Both the position numbers and the translations under genes were made by a program. The notes beneath the pieces were generated by a model. It made no database searches, was not told the DNA's origin, and saw only the letters and a list, made by a program, of their open reading frames with translations. Below are positions 41,480-51,984 of a DNA stretch of 64,000 bases, piece after piece; within the stretch, counting starts at the first letter, position 1, and each line of letters begins with the position of its first letter. This DNA is from Ampelomyces quisqualis (lineage: Eukaryota; Ascomycota; Dothideomycetes; Pleosporales; Phaeosphaeriaceae): assembly GCA_018398575.1 (NCBI GenBank), contig JAGTXZ010000009.1:1443568-1507567 (forward strand), read 5' to 3'.

Positions 41480-42770
41480 ACACTAACAGGTTATCTAGAC
41501 ATTCAATCTAGGCCCTTTTGAGTATCTAGACCCTTTTGGCCCTAGCGCCTCTAGAAGCCTCTAGCACCTTAGTAGACCTTCTACTCGTAACGCTACTCCT
41601 ACTAGAACCTTACTAGCCTTAGCAGTAGCCTACTAAACTATAAAAAAAAAGTTGATCTAGGCCCTTTTATCTAGAACCTTTTTTTTAAAGTAGTTTTTAT
41701 AGCTTTATATAATATAACTAAGCTAGAAAATACTATAACTAGCTATATTATTATAGTAGAAAGCCTACTAAACCTTAAAAAAAAAGTTTTATCTAGGCCC
41801 TTTTATCTAGGCCCTTTTATCTAGGCCCTTTTATCTAGACCCTTTTATCTAGACCCTTTTATCTAGGCCCTTTTTTTTAAAGTAGTTTTTATAGCTTTCT
41901 AATATATAACTAAGCTAGAAAATACTATAACTCACTATAGTATTATAGTAGAAAGCCTATTAAACCTTAAAAAAAAAAGTTTTATCTAGGCCCTTTTATC
42001 TAGACCCTTTTATCTATACCCTTTTATCTAGACCCTTTTTCTTAAAGTAGTTTTTATAGCTTTCTTACATATAACTAAGCTAGAAAATAGTATAGCTAGC
42101 TATACTATAATACTAGAAAGCTTACTTAGCTATAAAAAAAAAGTTTTATCTAGGCTCTTTTATCTAGACCCTTTTATCTAGACCCTTTTATCTAGACCCT
42201 TTTATCTAGACCCTTTTATCTAGGCCTTTTTTTTAAAGTAGTTTTTATAGCTTTCTTATATATAACTAAGCTAGAAAATAGTATAACTAGCTATACTATA
42301 ATACTAGAAAGCTTACTAAGCTATAAAAAAAAAGTTTTATCTAGGCCCTTTTATCTAGACCCTTTTATCTAGGCCCTTTTCTAAGGTAGTTTTTATAGCT
42401 TTCTAATATATAACTAAGCTAGGAAATTGTATAACTAGCTATACTATAATACTAGAAAGCTTACTAAGCTATAAAAAAAAGTTTTATCTAGACCCTTTTA
42501 TCTAGGCCTTTTTTTAATAGTAGTTTATATAGCTCTATAATATATAACTAAGCTAGAAAATACTATAACTAGCTATACTATAATACTAGAAAGCTTACTA
42601 CCTTTTATCTAGGCCCTTTTATCTGGGCTCTTTTATCTAGGCCCTTTAATCTAGGCTCTTTTATCTAGGCCCTTTTATCTAAACCTTTTTTTATAGTAAT
42701 TTCTATAGCTTTAGAGAAAGCTTTATAGGCTATAAAAAAAGTTTTATCTAGGCCCTTTTATCTAACTTAT
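41480..42770. repeat. Higher-order satellite: 14-bp units inside about 130-190-bp blocks
   Basis: Runs of ATCTAGGCCCTTTT (and A/G variants, ATCTAGACCCTTTT) in 2-6 copies are separated by a conserved AT-rich spacer containing AAAGTAGTTTTTATAGCTTT, ATAACTAAGCTAGAAAAT and ACTAGAAAGCTTACTAAGC. At least six spacer copies occur, near 41,690, 41,880, 42,040, 42,230, 42,380 and 42,520. No coding potential. Confidence 0.9.
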
Positions 42771-43349
42771 AGCTTGTTAAAAACTTACTAGTTAGATATT
42801 TCTAGTAAGTCTCCTTTTTTTAAGTATCTTTTCTAGTATAAGTATTAGTTTCTATAAATATCTCTATTTACTTTTTATACTTAAGCTTTTTAAAAATTCT
42901 TACTTAAATTCTTTCTTTAGTATAAAGTAAAACTTAACTTATTAGTTATATATTTATCTAACTAGAGTAGAAGAAAAAAGATCTATATAAACTAAAGTAA
43001 ATATAAGAAAATATAAATTTTTAGAAAAGTTAATACTAAGTCTTTTTTTTTATAATATATATAAAAAAGTATTATCTCTATAAAGAAAGGTTAAAAGAAA
43101 CTTTTCTTTTAAATAAGTATCCAAGCTATATAGTGTTATACTATTTTAATATATTTTCTAAAAATAAGTAAATCTATACTAACTAAAAATAATAGTATAG
43201 TATGTAAACAATTTAGAGATTTACTAAAGTACTAAGATTTAAAACCTAAAAACGCTAGCCTAAGTTCCTTAACTCTTTTTAAAAAAAATCTATTTTTTAA
43301 GAAATAGAAGAAAAAAACTATGAACAAAACTATATATTATTTAAAGAAA
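42771..43349. other. AT-rich 3' flank of the small spliced gene
   Basis: No further exon found. It separates the satellite from the stop codon at 43350. Confidence 0.4.
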
Positions 43350-43947
43350 CTAGTAGGTAGTATCTATATTATACTCCTTACTTCCTTCTTCTCTATTTTC
43401 TTCTAACTCTTCTAGTAAAGTAAGAGTTTCTTTATTAAAAAAGTTAGGAATACTAAATATAATTAGTGCAAGTACTTTCTATTATTATATATATAACTTA
43501 CTATTCTAGTTCTTTTTCTAAAATATTAGAAACTCTTTCCTTTACTATAGACTCTAGGTCTACTTTATTTTTAAGGTATATAACCTTATCTATAACTTTA
43601 GAGTTGTAATAACTAAAGTAGAACTCCTCTTTTATATTAGAAGTAGCTATAATTAGAATAAATCTAGTATAGCCTAGTTCTAAGCCTAGTTATAGTTAGT
43701 AAATTCTTTTTTCTAGGGTTGAAAAGATATACTTACTTCTATTATAAATATAGTTAACTAAGCTAGGTAGCTTATTATAATTTACTAGATAAGCTAAAAA
43801 GCCTACTACTTTATTACTTTCCAAATCTCTAAGATTATATACCTTTCTACCTATAGTATAGGTAGAAACTAAAGATAAACTAGAGAGATTTGTTTTAATA
43901 AACTCTTTAGCTTCTAGAGTATTATAATTAGGCTTAGAGTAAGACAT
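43350..43947 (-). CDS. Small three-exon gene, RIP-tolerant composition, family unknown
   Basis: Exons 43947-43737, 43685-43502 and 43452-43350 total 498 nt, 165 aa plus stop. Intron 1 (43736-43686, 51 nt) has GTAAGT, TTTACTAAC and CTAG. Intron 2 (43501-43453, 49 nt) has GTAAGT, GCACTAAT and TTTAG. The frame stays open across both junctions in extremely AT-rich DNA, which is hard to get by chance. The protein (MSYSKPNYNTLEAKEF at the start, ELEENREEGSKEYNIDTTY at the end) is Lys/Glu/Leu-rich. It contains no Trp, Cys, His or Gln and no Met beyond the start, that is, no codon containing CpA or TpG. No domain recognised. It is divergent from the giant helicase gene with 1.25 kb between starts, so the two may share control and act together; that is inference. 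Confidence 0.75.
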
Positions 43948-44059
43948 TTTCTAAATATATATATTAGTTTTATTTTATAAGTAGTAGTATAAAGTAGAAC
44001 TTACTAGAATAGAGTTTAAAGTAGATACTATAAAATAGATAGATAGGTTTCTACAGCTT

Positions 44060-44123
<64 letters not shown>

Positions 44124-45200
44124 TTAGATAGTTAGATAGTTAGATAGAAGATTAGATAGAGAGTTTAAAATAGTTAAATCTTAAGCTCTATATATAGTTA
44201 AAAACGCTAGATTATTACTACAACTTTAATTACTTAAAACTTTATTAGTAGTACTATAACTATAAATTGAATTTTAATTAATTACTAGTACTATTATTAT
44301 TGAGAAATTATAGTAGTCTAGTTAAATTATATTAAAAGAAATATACATATTCTATTTAAGTATAGTACTAGTATAATTTAACCTATTATAGTAGTATAAT
44401 ACTAATTCTATTAAACTATTATACTTGTATAACTTAATTTATAATAGGATTATAATACTTATTCTTTTAAACTTTAGTACTAGTATAATTCTATTTAGAG
44501 TAGTAGATATAATAATTCTTTTTTAGTATAGTACTAGTATAATTTACTTTATACTATAGATATATACTAATTCTATTATAGTAGAGTACTACTATTATTT
44601 ACATAAAACCTATATATAGAAAGTAGTTATATAAATATTTACTATTAGTATAATCTCTTTAGTCTAAGAAGATATAAAATAATTGTATTATAGTATTTTA
44701 CTAGTGTAATCTAATTTATTATAGTAAATCATTTATAATTATATTTAAGTAAAGTATTAGTATAATCTAATTTATAACTTTTAATATATACTCTATTAAA
44801 GTAAAGTACTTATATATTCTACTTAATAATAGTTAATATCTTCTAATTACTTTAGAGTATACTACTAGCCAAACTAAACTAATTATATTATAGTTTATTC
44901 TATTAAAGTATTATACTAGTAAAGTATCTTTACTACTACTATAATATTTTTATAGTATATTAGTATTAATACTATTATAAGTAGAATAATAAGAAGTATT
45001 AACTAGCTACGTTTCAAAATAAAAGTAGCTACTATCTTCTACTTCTATTCTTTACTCTCTTACCTTACAGTTAACTCTATCTACTATTAACTTTATACAC
45101 TCAGTATTTACTTTTAAAAAAAAATCTTACTATATTATTAAGTATATCCTCTCTTTTCTATTATTTATTTATAATTACTAACTGTTGCAATAGAAAAGAA
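43948..45200. promoter_or_regulatory. Divergent intergenic region of the RIP-tolerant gene pair
   Basis: AT-rich low-complexity DNA with a TAGA microsatellite and recurrent ACTAGTATAAT words every roughly 60-90 bp between 44,280 and 44,950. Just before the ATG at 45201 a pyrimidine-rich stretch ends TACTAACTGTTGCAATAG, which with GTATAT at about 45,142 could be a 5'-UTR intron. Confidence 0.4.
44061..44123. repeat. TAGA tetranucleotide microsatellite
   Basis: About 15 tandem TAGA units followed by three TTAGATAG-type variants to about 44,150. It lies in the intergenic region between the divergent pair. Confidence 0.95.
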
Positions 45201-48200
45201 ATGCCTAGTACTACCTATACTCCTACCCAAAATCTCGGTTTTAATATTAGTTATAATAAGGATTTAAAAGTATTATTTTGTAGTAATAAAGAGTGTTTAA
45301 CTAGTCTTAATAGTACTAGTAATATTATAGAACTAGTTAAAAAGCACTTTAAAAAGCATAAGATTTCTTTAAAAGATCTAAAAGTTAAAGAATTATTAAA
45401 AGAACTAGAAAAGTTAGATTTTAATAGTTATAAAGATTTAAAAACTATAGAAAATTATAGGTATTACTTTAAAGAATTAGGAGAACCTAGAGAAGCTTAT
45501 TACTGTAAAGTAAAAGAGTGCTATCAAATCTTTACTACTAAACCTAATATTTATAAGCACTTAATAGAGCACTATTATAGAGAAGAAATAGAAGATATAA
45601 GAGATAAGAGTAGATATATTAAAAGAAATATTCTTGTACAAAGTTTATTTACTAAAAAAGATATAAGAAACTATTTTATTATTAAAGATACTAGTAGTAA
45701 TACTAGTATTACTACCAATAATAATAGTTCTACTATAGTTATAAGCAGTAAAAATAGTAGTATAAATACTAAAGAAATTGATTTAGCTAATAGCTATAGA
45801 AAAGAGTTAAAAGAGTTTAATAGTAATAGTTTACTAAGCTTTACTACTTTAGAAAGTAGAGAGATACCTTCTAATATTAATAAAACGAAGTTCTATTTAT
45901 ATTTAAATAATAAAAGTCTTAATAGTTTACTTAAACTAGTAGTTATACCTATAAAAGTTACTAATACTCTAGAAGATACTATAGATTATAATTTATATAT
46001 ATTAGTAGAGTCTATTCTATATTCTATAGAACCTCTTGTTCATAAACTTAATAGAAAGCTTAGGCAGCAATTAAATACAGAAGTATTAGCTACTAATAAA
46101 GAAAAGAACTTAAAAGACTTTAATTTATTATCTAGTAAAGATGTAAAGAGAAAATACTATAAGTATATTAGTTTATTTATAGTATATCTATATAGAGTTT
46201 ATAAAGATAAAGGTAAAGATAAAAGCTCTATAGAAAAGCAGCCTATTATAGAATCTAATATAGAATCTAATCTAGATACTATTATAGATTTTATAAAAGA
46301 TTTTATTAAAGAAACTATAGAAAGTCTAGAAGATAATATTCTAGATAAATTATATAAAAAGTTAGAAGATAATATTAAGCTTAATTTACTAGATATTATT
46401 AGTATTCTATTAGAGCAAAGATTAGTACAAGAAGATCTAGAAGAATATCCTAGTTTTAATAGCCCTCTTATAACGTTTCTAGCTATTAAAAGTATTAATT
46501 TAGTTACTAGAACTACTAAAGAAGCTATTAATATAGAGCAGGATTGCTCTTATTTAATCTATACTTTAAGACTATTTTCTATAGCTATAATAGATACTAA
46601 ATATAAAAGATTAAAAAAAAATAACAATAGTATTAACTTAGAAGAAGTATTCTTAGATTACTATAATAGAAACTTAAACTTTAATTCTACTAATAGCTTT
46701 AAAGAATTAACACAAATTAGAGCTTATACTAGAGCTATAGCTAATAATAGTCTAGCTAAAGCTAATATTCGAGATATAAAATTAGATACTATTATAGTAG
46801 ATAATACGTTAGAAGTTACTATTAGTAGTATTTATAAGTTATATATTAATATAGAAGATAGTTTAGAAAGGTTTTTATTTTCTAGAATATTATATTTAAA
46901 TCCTAGTAATCTAGATTTAGATTTTAATAAACTAGAAGATAATATTAGTAATACTAGCTATAACTATAGCTTTTTAGAAGATTCTGATAATATTAGAAAG
47001 TATAGTATAGATAGTTATAGTATTTTTCTTATTAAAAGACTAGAAGATACTAATTCTATATTTTCGAAGTATTTTATAAATAGTGTAGATACTAATAGTA
47101 ATATAGATTTTAATATAAGTAATATTAAAAAATACTTTAAAGATAGAGTAGAATTTATTAGACTTTTAGGCTTAGCTTTCTATCTATTGGGAGCCTGTCC
47201 TATTAGAGGAACAGAAGTAGAGGTTTTAAAATATAGTAATAGTATAGAACTAGGCTATAGAAATCTATTTATAGATAATATAACAAAGCTTATAAAAGTA
47301 GAGACTAGTTATAGTAAGTCTAATAACTTAACAAATAGAGATAATAATATAGTTAGGTTCTTAAGTCCTAAATTTAGCTATTTATTAAAAGTTTATATAG
47401 CTCTAGGTATACCTTTCTATAATTATCTAAACTACAAAGTTTTTAATAAAAAGAAAAGTAGTCCTTATATTCTAGAGGTTAATAATAGACTTTTAACTAG
47501 TAAAGAAATATCTAACTTACTTAGTTTAAAAAGCTTAGAAATATTAGGTATAAAGCTTTCTATATCTAGTTACAGACAAGCTATTAAATATATATTAGTA
47601 AATAGATTAAATCTAGATTTAGATTCTATTCTAGAAGAAGAAGAAGAAAATAATATAGAAGATACTCTATTTAATCATACTACTAGAATTGCGCTAGGAA
47701 ACTACGCTAGAAGTACTAATACTTTATCTAATAAAACTACTAGTTTAGAGCAAAAATCTTTTGATTTTTCTAGTAAAGTATTTAGGTATTTCAAGCTAGA
47801 TAAAAGAACTATAAATAAAGATTTAAAAGTATTTAATCCTATAGCTTCTAGTTTAGAAAAAGCTATTATAGAAGATACAGTAACAAAAGCGAATAGTAAT
47901 ACCAAAAGTATAGAAGAATTAATAGAAGACATTAATATTATAAGCTCTTCTTTTAAAGGTAGTAATATAGAAAAAGAGTCTAAAAGTAGTTCTAGTACTT
48001 CTAGTAGTTCTAGTAGTTCGAAATTTATTTATAATAATATAGATTTTAATAACTATAGTAATACTAAAGGTAATTTTAATTTAGCTAATAGTATACAAGA
48101 AACATTAGATAAAGTATATAATAAAAGTATTAATAGGTTAGAGAATTTAAATACTATAGATAATATAGAACATAGAAAAGATAGAGAAGATAGAGAAGAT

Positions 48201-51200
48201 ATAGAAGATATAGAAGGTATAGAAGGTATAGAAGACAGAGAAGATATAGAAGAGACTAGTACTGTTAGAAGTAACTTATTAGTTACTAAAAGAAATAGAC
48301 CTATAATAGTAAGTTCTAGCTCTAGTTCTACTATTTCTTTAAGAAATAAAAATAGAAATAAAACTATAAAGTTAAGAAAAAAGATTAGTTCTAAAGTAAT
48401 TATATCTAAGAAGAAAATAGACTCTAATCTTTATAAGAAAGTTAGTACTTTAGATATAGAAAGAAAGAAAAAGTTAAAAGATAATAAAATTAGTAGTTTA
48501 ACAAATAGTAGTAATAGTATAAAAAGTAGTAGTAGTAATTGTAGTAGTAATAGTAGTAGTAATAGTAGTAGTAAACCTAAGCTTATTCAATTTAGAAATA
48601 AAAGAAGTTTAGCTATTATTAGAAAGCCTAAAGCTTATAAACCTATAGATAAAGTAAAAGTCTATTTAAAGAAAGATCTTATACCTATAAGTAGTTCTAG
48701 TTCTAGGTCTAGTACTAGATCTAGTACTAAATCTAGTATAAAGTCTAATAAAATAAGTAGTTTAGAGAGTAACTTAAGAAAGTCTTTAGGTATTACTATA
48801 TTAGATACAAAAGATATAGACGTAGAAGTAAATAATATATTAAAAGAAAGAGAATCTAATACTAGTCTTAAAAGTAATAAGTTAACTAGTATACTAAATA
48901 AAGTTAAAGGGTTTAGAGATAAAGATTTTAAAGTAGTTAAAGATAATAAGAAGAAAAAGCTTATAGTTTATAATAATAGTAGTCTTTCTTTAGCTTCTTT
49001 AAAAGACTTAAAAGATACTAGTAATAAAAAAGAAAATAGTAAAGATATAGATAATAAGAGTAAGAAAATAGATAATAAGTTTATAGATATAGATACTATA
49101 GATATAGATACTTCTAATAGAGATAATTCTAATATAGAGAGTATAGAACTTCTATCTAGTTTAAGAAATAGCTCTAGTAGTTCTTCTACTACTAAAGAAA
49201 TAAGTACTTTAAAAGATTTAGAAAGTTTAGAGAAGTTAGAAGATTTAGAAGATATAGAAGATATAAGTAGCTTAGAAGACAGTTCTAACTCTACTAGTAC
49301 TAATAGTACTAGAAGAAATAGTTATAAAGAATATATTAAAGATCTAGAAAATAAAGCTAAAATTACTAGTAATAGAAGTAGTATTAGTAATAGTAATCTA
49401 AATAATTTAGAAGAATTAGAGTCTATAGATTCTAAAGTTAGCTCTAGTAATAGAAGTAGTAGTATAAATAGTTTAGTTCGAAAAGATACAATAGAAGATA
49501 GTAATAATAGTAAAGATTTAAAAAAAATAGAAAGTAGTTATAAAACAACTTCTTCTATATTAGATAAAGATGTAGAGTATTTAAATACTATAAATAAAAC
49601 AAAAAATAAGAATATTTTTAAAGATTTAGAAAGTAATAATACTAGTAGTTTAGCTAGTTTAAACTTTAACACTTCTAGGATAATACTATTAGATAGTACT
49701 ATAAAAGAAAAGAATAGTAAAGCTAGCGCTCTTCCTAATATAAGTAATATTAATTTATCTAGTAGCTATACTAATAAAGTAGAAAGTTTAATAGATAAAG
49801 ATACTTTAGAGTCCTTTACCAAACCTATAGTAACTACAAGTTCTACTAAAAGGCTAAGTAAAAGAAAGTCTAGTATAGACTTAACTAAAAGTTCTAAGTC
49901 TAAAATTACTAGACTAGAGTACTTAGAAAATATTATAAATCAAAAGAATAAAGAAAATAATATAATATCTTTAGAAGAAAGAAATTTAATAGTAAAAGAA
50001 AATATTAAACTAAGAGCTATAGGTAGTACTAATAAGGTAAAAGTTAATAAAACCTTATTAGAAAGCTTACAAGAGTTATATTCTACTATAGATACTAAAG
50101 TTATAGCTTTTAAAAGTGAAAATCAAGAAGAAGCTATAAAAGAAGTAATAAATTTAAATCCTTTTCTTACTTATATAACTAGAACAGGAGGAGGTAAATC
50201 TAATTTATTCTTTCTACCTAGTTATTTATATTCTAAGAAGAAGTATATAGTAGTAGTACCTAGAGTAAGTTTACTAAAAGATTTATATATAAGATCTAAA
50301 GCTTTAAAACTTAATAGTATACTAATTAATAATAGTAATATTAATAAGGAAGAGTTAAAAGATACTAATGCTAATTTAATATTTATTTCTATAGATAACT
50401 TGCTTAATATTAGTTTTAGAACGTATTTACTAAGTTTAAAAGTAAATAATATAGCTACTACTATATTTCTAGAAGAAGCACACTTAGTTATATTAGAAGA
50501 AAGTTTTAGATATTCTCTAAAAGATATTAATAAAATACTAAACCTAGAATTTAGTCTAGTATTTATAAGTGCTACTCTACCTAATAGTTTATTAAATCTT
50601 TTAGAACTTAAGTTTAGTATTTATAATAATACTATTCTAAGAGAATCTACTTCTAGATCTAATATAAGTTATATACCTATAGAAACTAATAATTCTATTA
50701 ATCTAACTAAAGATATTATAAAAGAAGAAGTTAAACAACTAAAAGAAAAAGAAAAAATTATAATATATACTAATACTAAAGAAGAAGCTAGAAGTATTTC
50801 TAATTTATTTAAAATTCCTTACTACTATAGTACTTTAGATTTAAAAGACAAAGAATTAGTTAATGGAAATCTAGAGTTATTCCTAGACTCTAGTAATAAG
50901 AATATAAATATAATAGTAGCTACAAGTGCTTTAATAGTAGGTATAGACTATTCTTTTATTAAAGTAGTAGTTTTTATAGATTTATATAGTAGTTTTATTA
51001 ATACTATACAAGGTATAGGTAGAGTAGCTAGAGATTTAGAAAAAGGTAAAGCTTTCTTACTATATAAGCCTAGTATTAAGTCTAAATTAATAGCTAGTAA
51101 TATAGATATAAATTCTATAACTACCTTAGAAGAGTTTACTATCTTAGATAATAATAAACTAATAGAGTTTTTAACTACTAAAGATTGTAATAGAAAAGTA

Positions 51201-51968
51201 ATAGAAGAATATTTAGATAATAGCTATATAGATAAGTGCTCTCAAGATATAGCTAAGTGCTTTTTATGTGCTAAAAGAGATAGTACTATACTAGAAGCAA
51301 AAAAGAATTATAAAGTAAAAGAATTTGAAATAGAAGCTTTAAAGCTTAATATAGTAAATAAAATAGAAGATTTTAACAGTAATTACTGTATAAATTGCTT
51401 TTTTAGGTTTAAATATACTAACTATAATACACATAGTATAGAAGATTGTATAGATTATAAAAGTAGCTTAGAAAAAAGAAAAAGCTCTATTTTTAAAGTA
51501 ATTAAAGTTCCTATAAACAATAAAGGGCTAATACCCCCTAATATAGTCTGTTTTTATTGCTATTTACCTAAGTTTATCTGTTTTTCTAGTAGTAAAGCTA
51601 CTTGTAAGTATAAAGAAATTATAGTAAATTATATTCTATTTATACAAGAATTAATTAAAAGAAATATATCTTTAGATAGCTTTAAAGAGCTTTCTAAACT
51701 TAAAGAAGAGTACTTAGAAGATACTAGTTATAATACTAAAGAAGACGATATTATTATTAGTTTATTAGGAAAAGAAGTTATTATTTACTCTAAAAAATTA
51801 TTAAGATTATTTACTATTCTATTAGAAGTAGATCTTATTAGTCTAGATAAAGAAATAGAACTATTTAATATTGATAATACAAATAAAAGTATAGAAGATA
51901 GTAGAAGTATAGCTAATATAGAAGATAGTACTTTAGAAGATATAAGATCTATTTTTTATATTAATTAA
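45201..51968 (+). CDS. Giant telomere-linked helicase with OrsD-type zinc fingers and tyrosine-recombinase-like domain
   Basis: 2255 aa, one uninterrupted frame in the most AT-rich DNA of the window. Domains in order: two C2H2 fingers of OrsD (DUF3505) type, C27-x4-C32/H49-x3-H53 and C102-x4-C107/H120-x3-H124. Then a tyrosine-recombinase-like region with R669 (CPIRGTE), R792 (SSYRQA), H826 and Y835 (NHTTRIALGNYAR), spaced as in that superfamily. A Ser/Asn/Lys/Asp low-complexity linker covers about 860-1600. The SF2 helicase follows: Q1642, GGGKS 1663-1667, EEAH 1758-1761 (first Asp replaced by Glu), SAT 1790-1792, ATSALIVGID 1907-1916 and QGIGRVAR 1937-1944. C-terminal clusters are C2063-x2-C2066-x11-H2078-x4-C2083 and C2117-x2-C2120-x6-C2127-x7-C2135. 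No Trp and no internal Met. Likely a nuclear DNA-remodelling or mobile-element protein of the fungal subtelomeric helicase class; activity unproven. Confidence 0.88.
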   Translation: MPSTTYTPTQNLGFNISYNKDLKVLFCSNKECLTSLNSTSNIIELVKKHFKKHKISLKDLKVKELLKELEKLDFNSYKDLKTIENYRYYFKELGEPREAYYCKVKECYQIFTTKPNIYKHLIEHYYREEIEDIRDKSRYIKRNILVQSLFTKKDIRNYFIIKDTSSNTSITTNNNSSTIVISSKNSSINTKEIDLANSYRKELKEFNSNSLLSFTTLESREIPSNINKTKFYLYLNNKSLNSLLKLVVIPIKVTNTLEDTIDYNLYILVESILYSIEPLVHKLNRKLRQQLNTEVLATNKEKNLKDFNLLSSKDVKRKYYKYISLFIVYLYRVYKDKGKDKSSIEKQPIIESNIESNLDTIIDFIKDFIKETIESLEDNILDKLYKKLEDNIKLNLLDIISILLEQRLVQEDLEEYPSFNSPLITFLAIKSINLVTRTTKEAINIEQDCSYLIYTLRLFSIAIIDTKYKRLKKNNNSINLEEVFLDYYNRNLNFNSTNSFKELTQIRAYTRAIANNSLAKANIRDIKLDTIIVDNTLEVTISSIYKLYINIEDSLERFLFSRILYLNPSNLDLDFNKLEDNISNTSYNYSFLEDSDNIRKYSIDSYSIFLIKRLEDTNSIFSKYFINSVDTNSNIDFNISNIKKYFKDRVEFIRLLGLAFYLLGACPIRGTEVEVLKYSNSIELGYRNLFIDNITKLIKVETSYSKSNNLTNRDNNIVRFLSPKFSYLLKVYIALGIPFYNYLNYKVFNKKKSSPYILEVNNRLLTSKEISNLLSLKSLEILGIKLSISSYRQAIKYILVNRLNLDLDSILEEEEENNIEDTLFNHTTRIALGNYARSTNTLSNKTTSLEQKSFDFSSKVFRYFKLDKRTINKDLKVFNPIASSLEKAIIEDTVTKANSNTKSIEELIEDINIISSSFKGSNIEKESKSSSSTSSSSSSSKFIYNNIDFNNYSNTKGNFNLANSIQETLDKVYNKSINRLENLNTIDNIEHRKDREDREDIEDIEGIEGIEDREDIEETSTVRSNLLVTKRNRPIIVSSSSSSTISLRNKNRNKTIKLRKKISSKVIISKKKIDSNLYKKVSTLDIERKKKLKDNKISSLTNSSNSIKSSSSNCSSNSSSNSSSKPKLIQFRNKRSLAIIRKPKAYKPIDKVKVYLKKDLIPISSSSSRSSTRSSTKSSIKSNKISSLESNLRKSLGITILDTKDIDVEVNNILKERESNTSLKSNKLTSILNKVKGFRDKDFKVVKDNKKKKLIVYNNSSLSLASLKDLKDTSNKKENSKDIDNKSKKIDNKFIDIDTIDIDTSNRDNSNIESIELLSSLRNSSSSSSTTKEISTLKDLESLEKLEDLEDIEDISSLEDSSNSTSTNSTRRNSYKEYIKDLENKAKITSNRSSISNSNLNNLEELESIDSKVSSSNRSSSINSLVRKDTIEDSNNSKDLKKIESSYKTTSSILDKDVEYLNTINKTKNKNIFKDLESNNTSSLASLNFNTSRIILLDSTIKEKNSKASALPNISNINLSSSYTNKVESLIDKDTLESFTKPIVTTSSTKRLSKRKSSIDLTKSSKSKITRLEYLENIINQKNKENNIISLEERNLIVKENIKLRAIGSTNKVKVNKTLLESLQELYSTIDTKVIAFKSENQEEAIKEVINLNPFLTYITRTGGGKSNLFFLPSYLYSKKKYIVVVPRVSLLKDLYIRSKALKLNSILINNSNINKEELKDTNANLIFISIDNLLNISFRTYLLSLKVNNIATTIFLEEAHLVILEESFRYSLKDINKILNLEFSLVFISATLPNSLLNLLELKFSIYNNTILRESTSRSNISYIPIETNNSINLTKDIIKEEVKQLKEKEKIIIYTNTKEEARSISNLFKIPYYYSTLDLKDKELVNGNLELFLDSSNKNINIIVATSALIVGIDYSFIKVVVFIDLYSSFINTIQGIGRVARDLEKGKAFLLYKPSIKSKLIASNIDINSITTLEEFTILDNNKLIEFLTTKDCNRKVIEEYLDNSYIDKCSQDIAKCFLCAKRDSTILEAKKNYKVKEFEIEALKLNIVNKIEDFNSNYCINCFFRFKYTNYNTHSIEDCIDYKSSLEKRKSSIFKVIKVPINNKGLIPPNIVCFYCYLPKFICFSSSKATCKYKEIIVNYILFIQELIKRNISLDSFKELSKLKEEYLEDTSYNTKEDDIIISLLGKEVIIYSKKLLRLFTILLEVDLISLDKEIELFNIDNTNKSIEDSRSIANIEDSTLEDIRSIFYIN

Positions 51969-51984
51969 TTAAAGAGTAAATACG

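Noticed and set aside
47311..47345. Possible intron inside the giant helicase ORF (GTAAGT near the recombinase-like region)
   Set aside because: The frame is continuous and this stretch aligns with conserved sequence of the domain, so removing it would break it.
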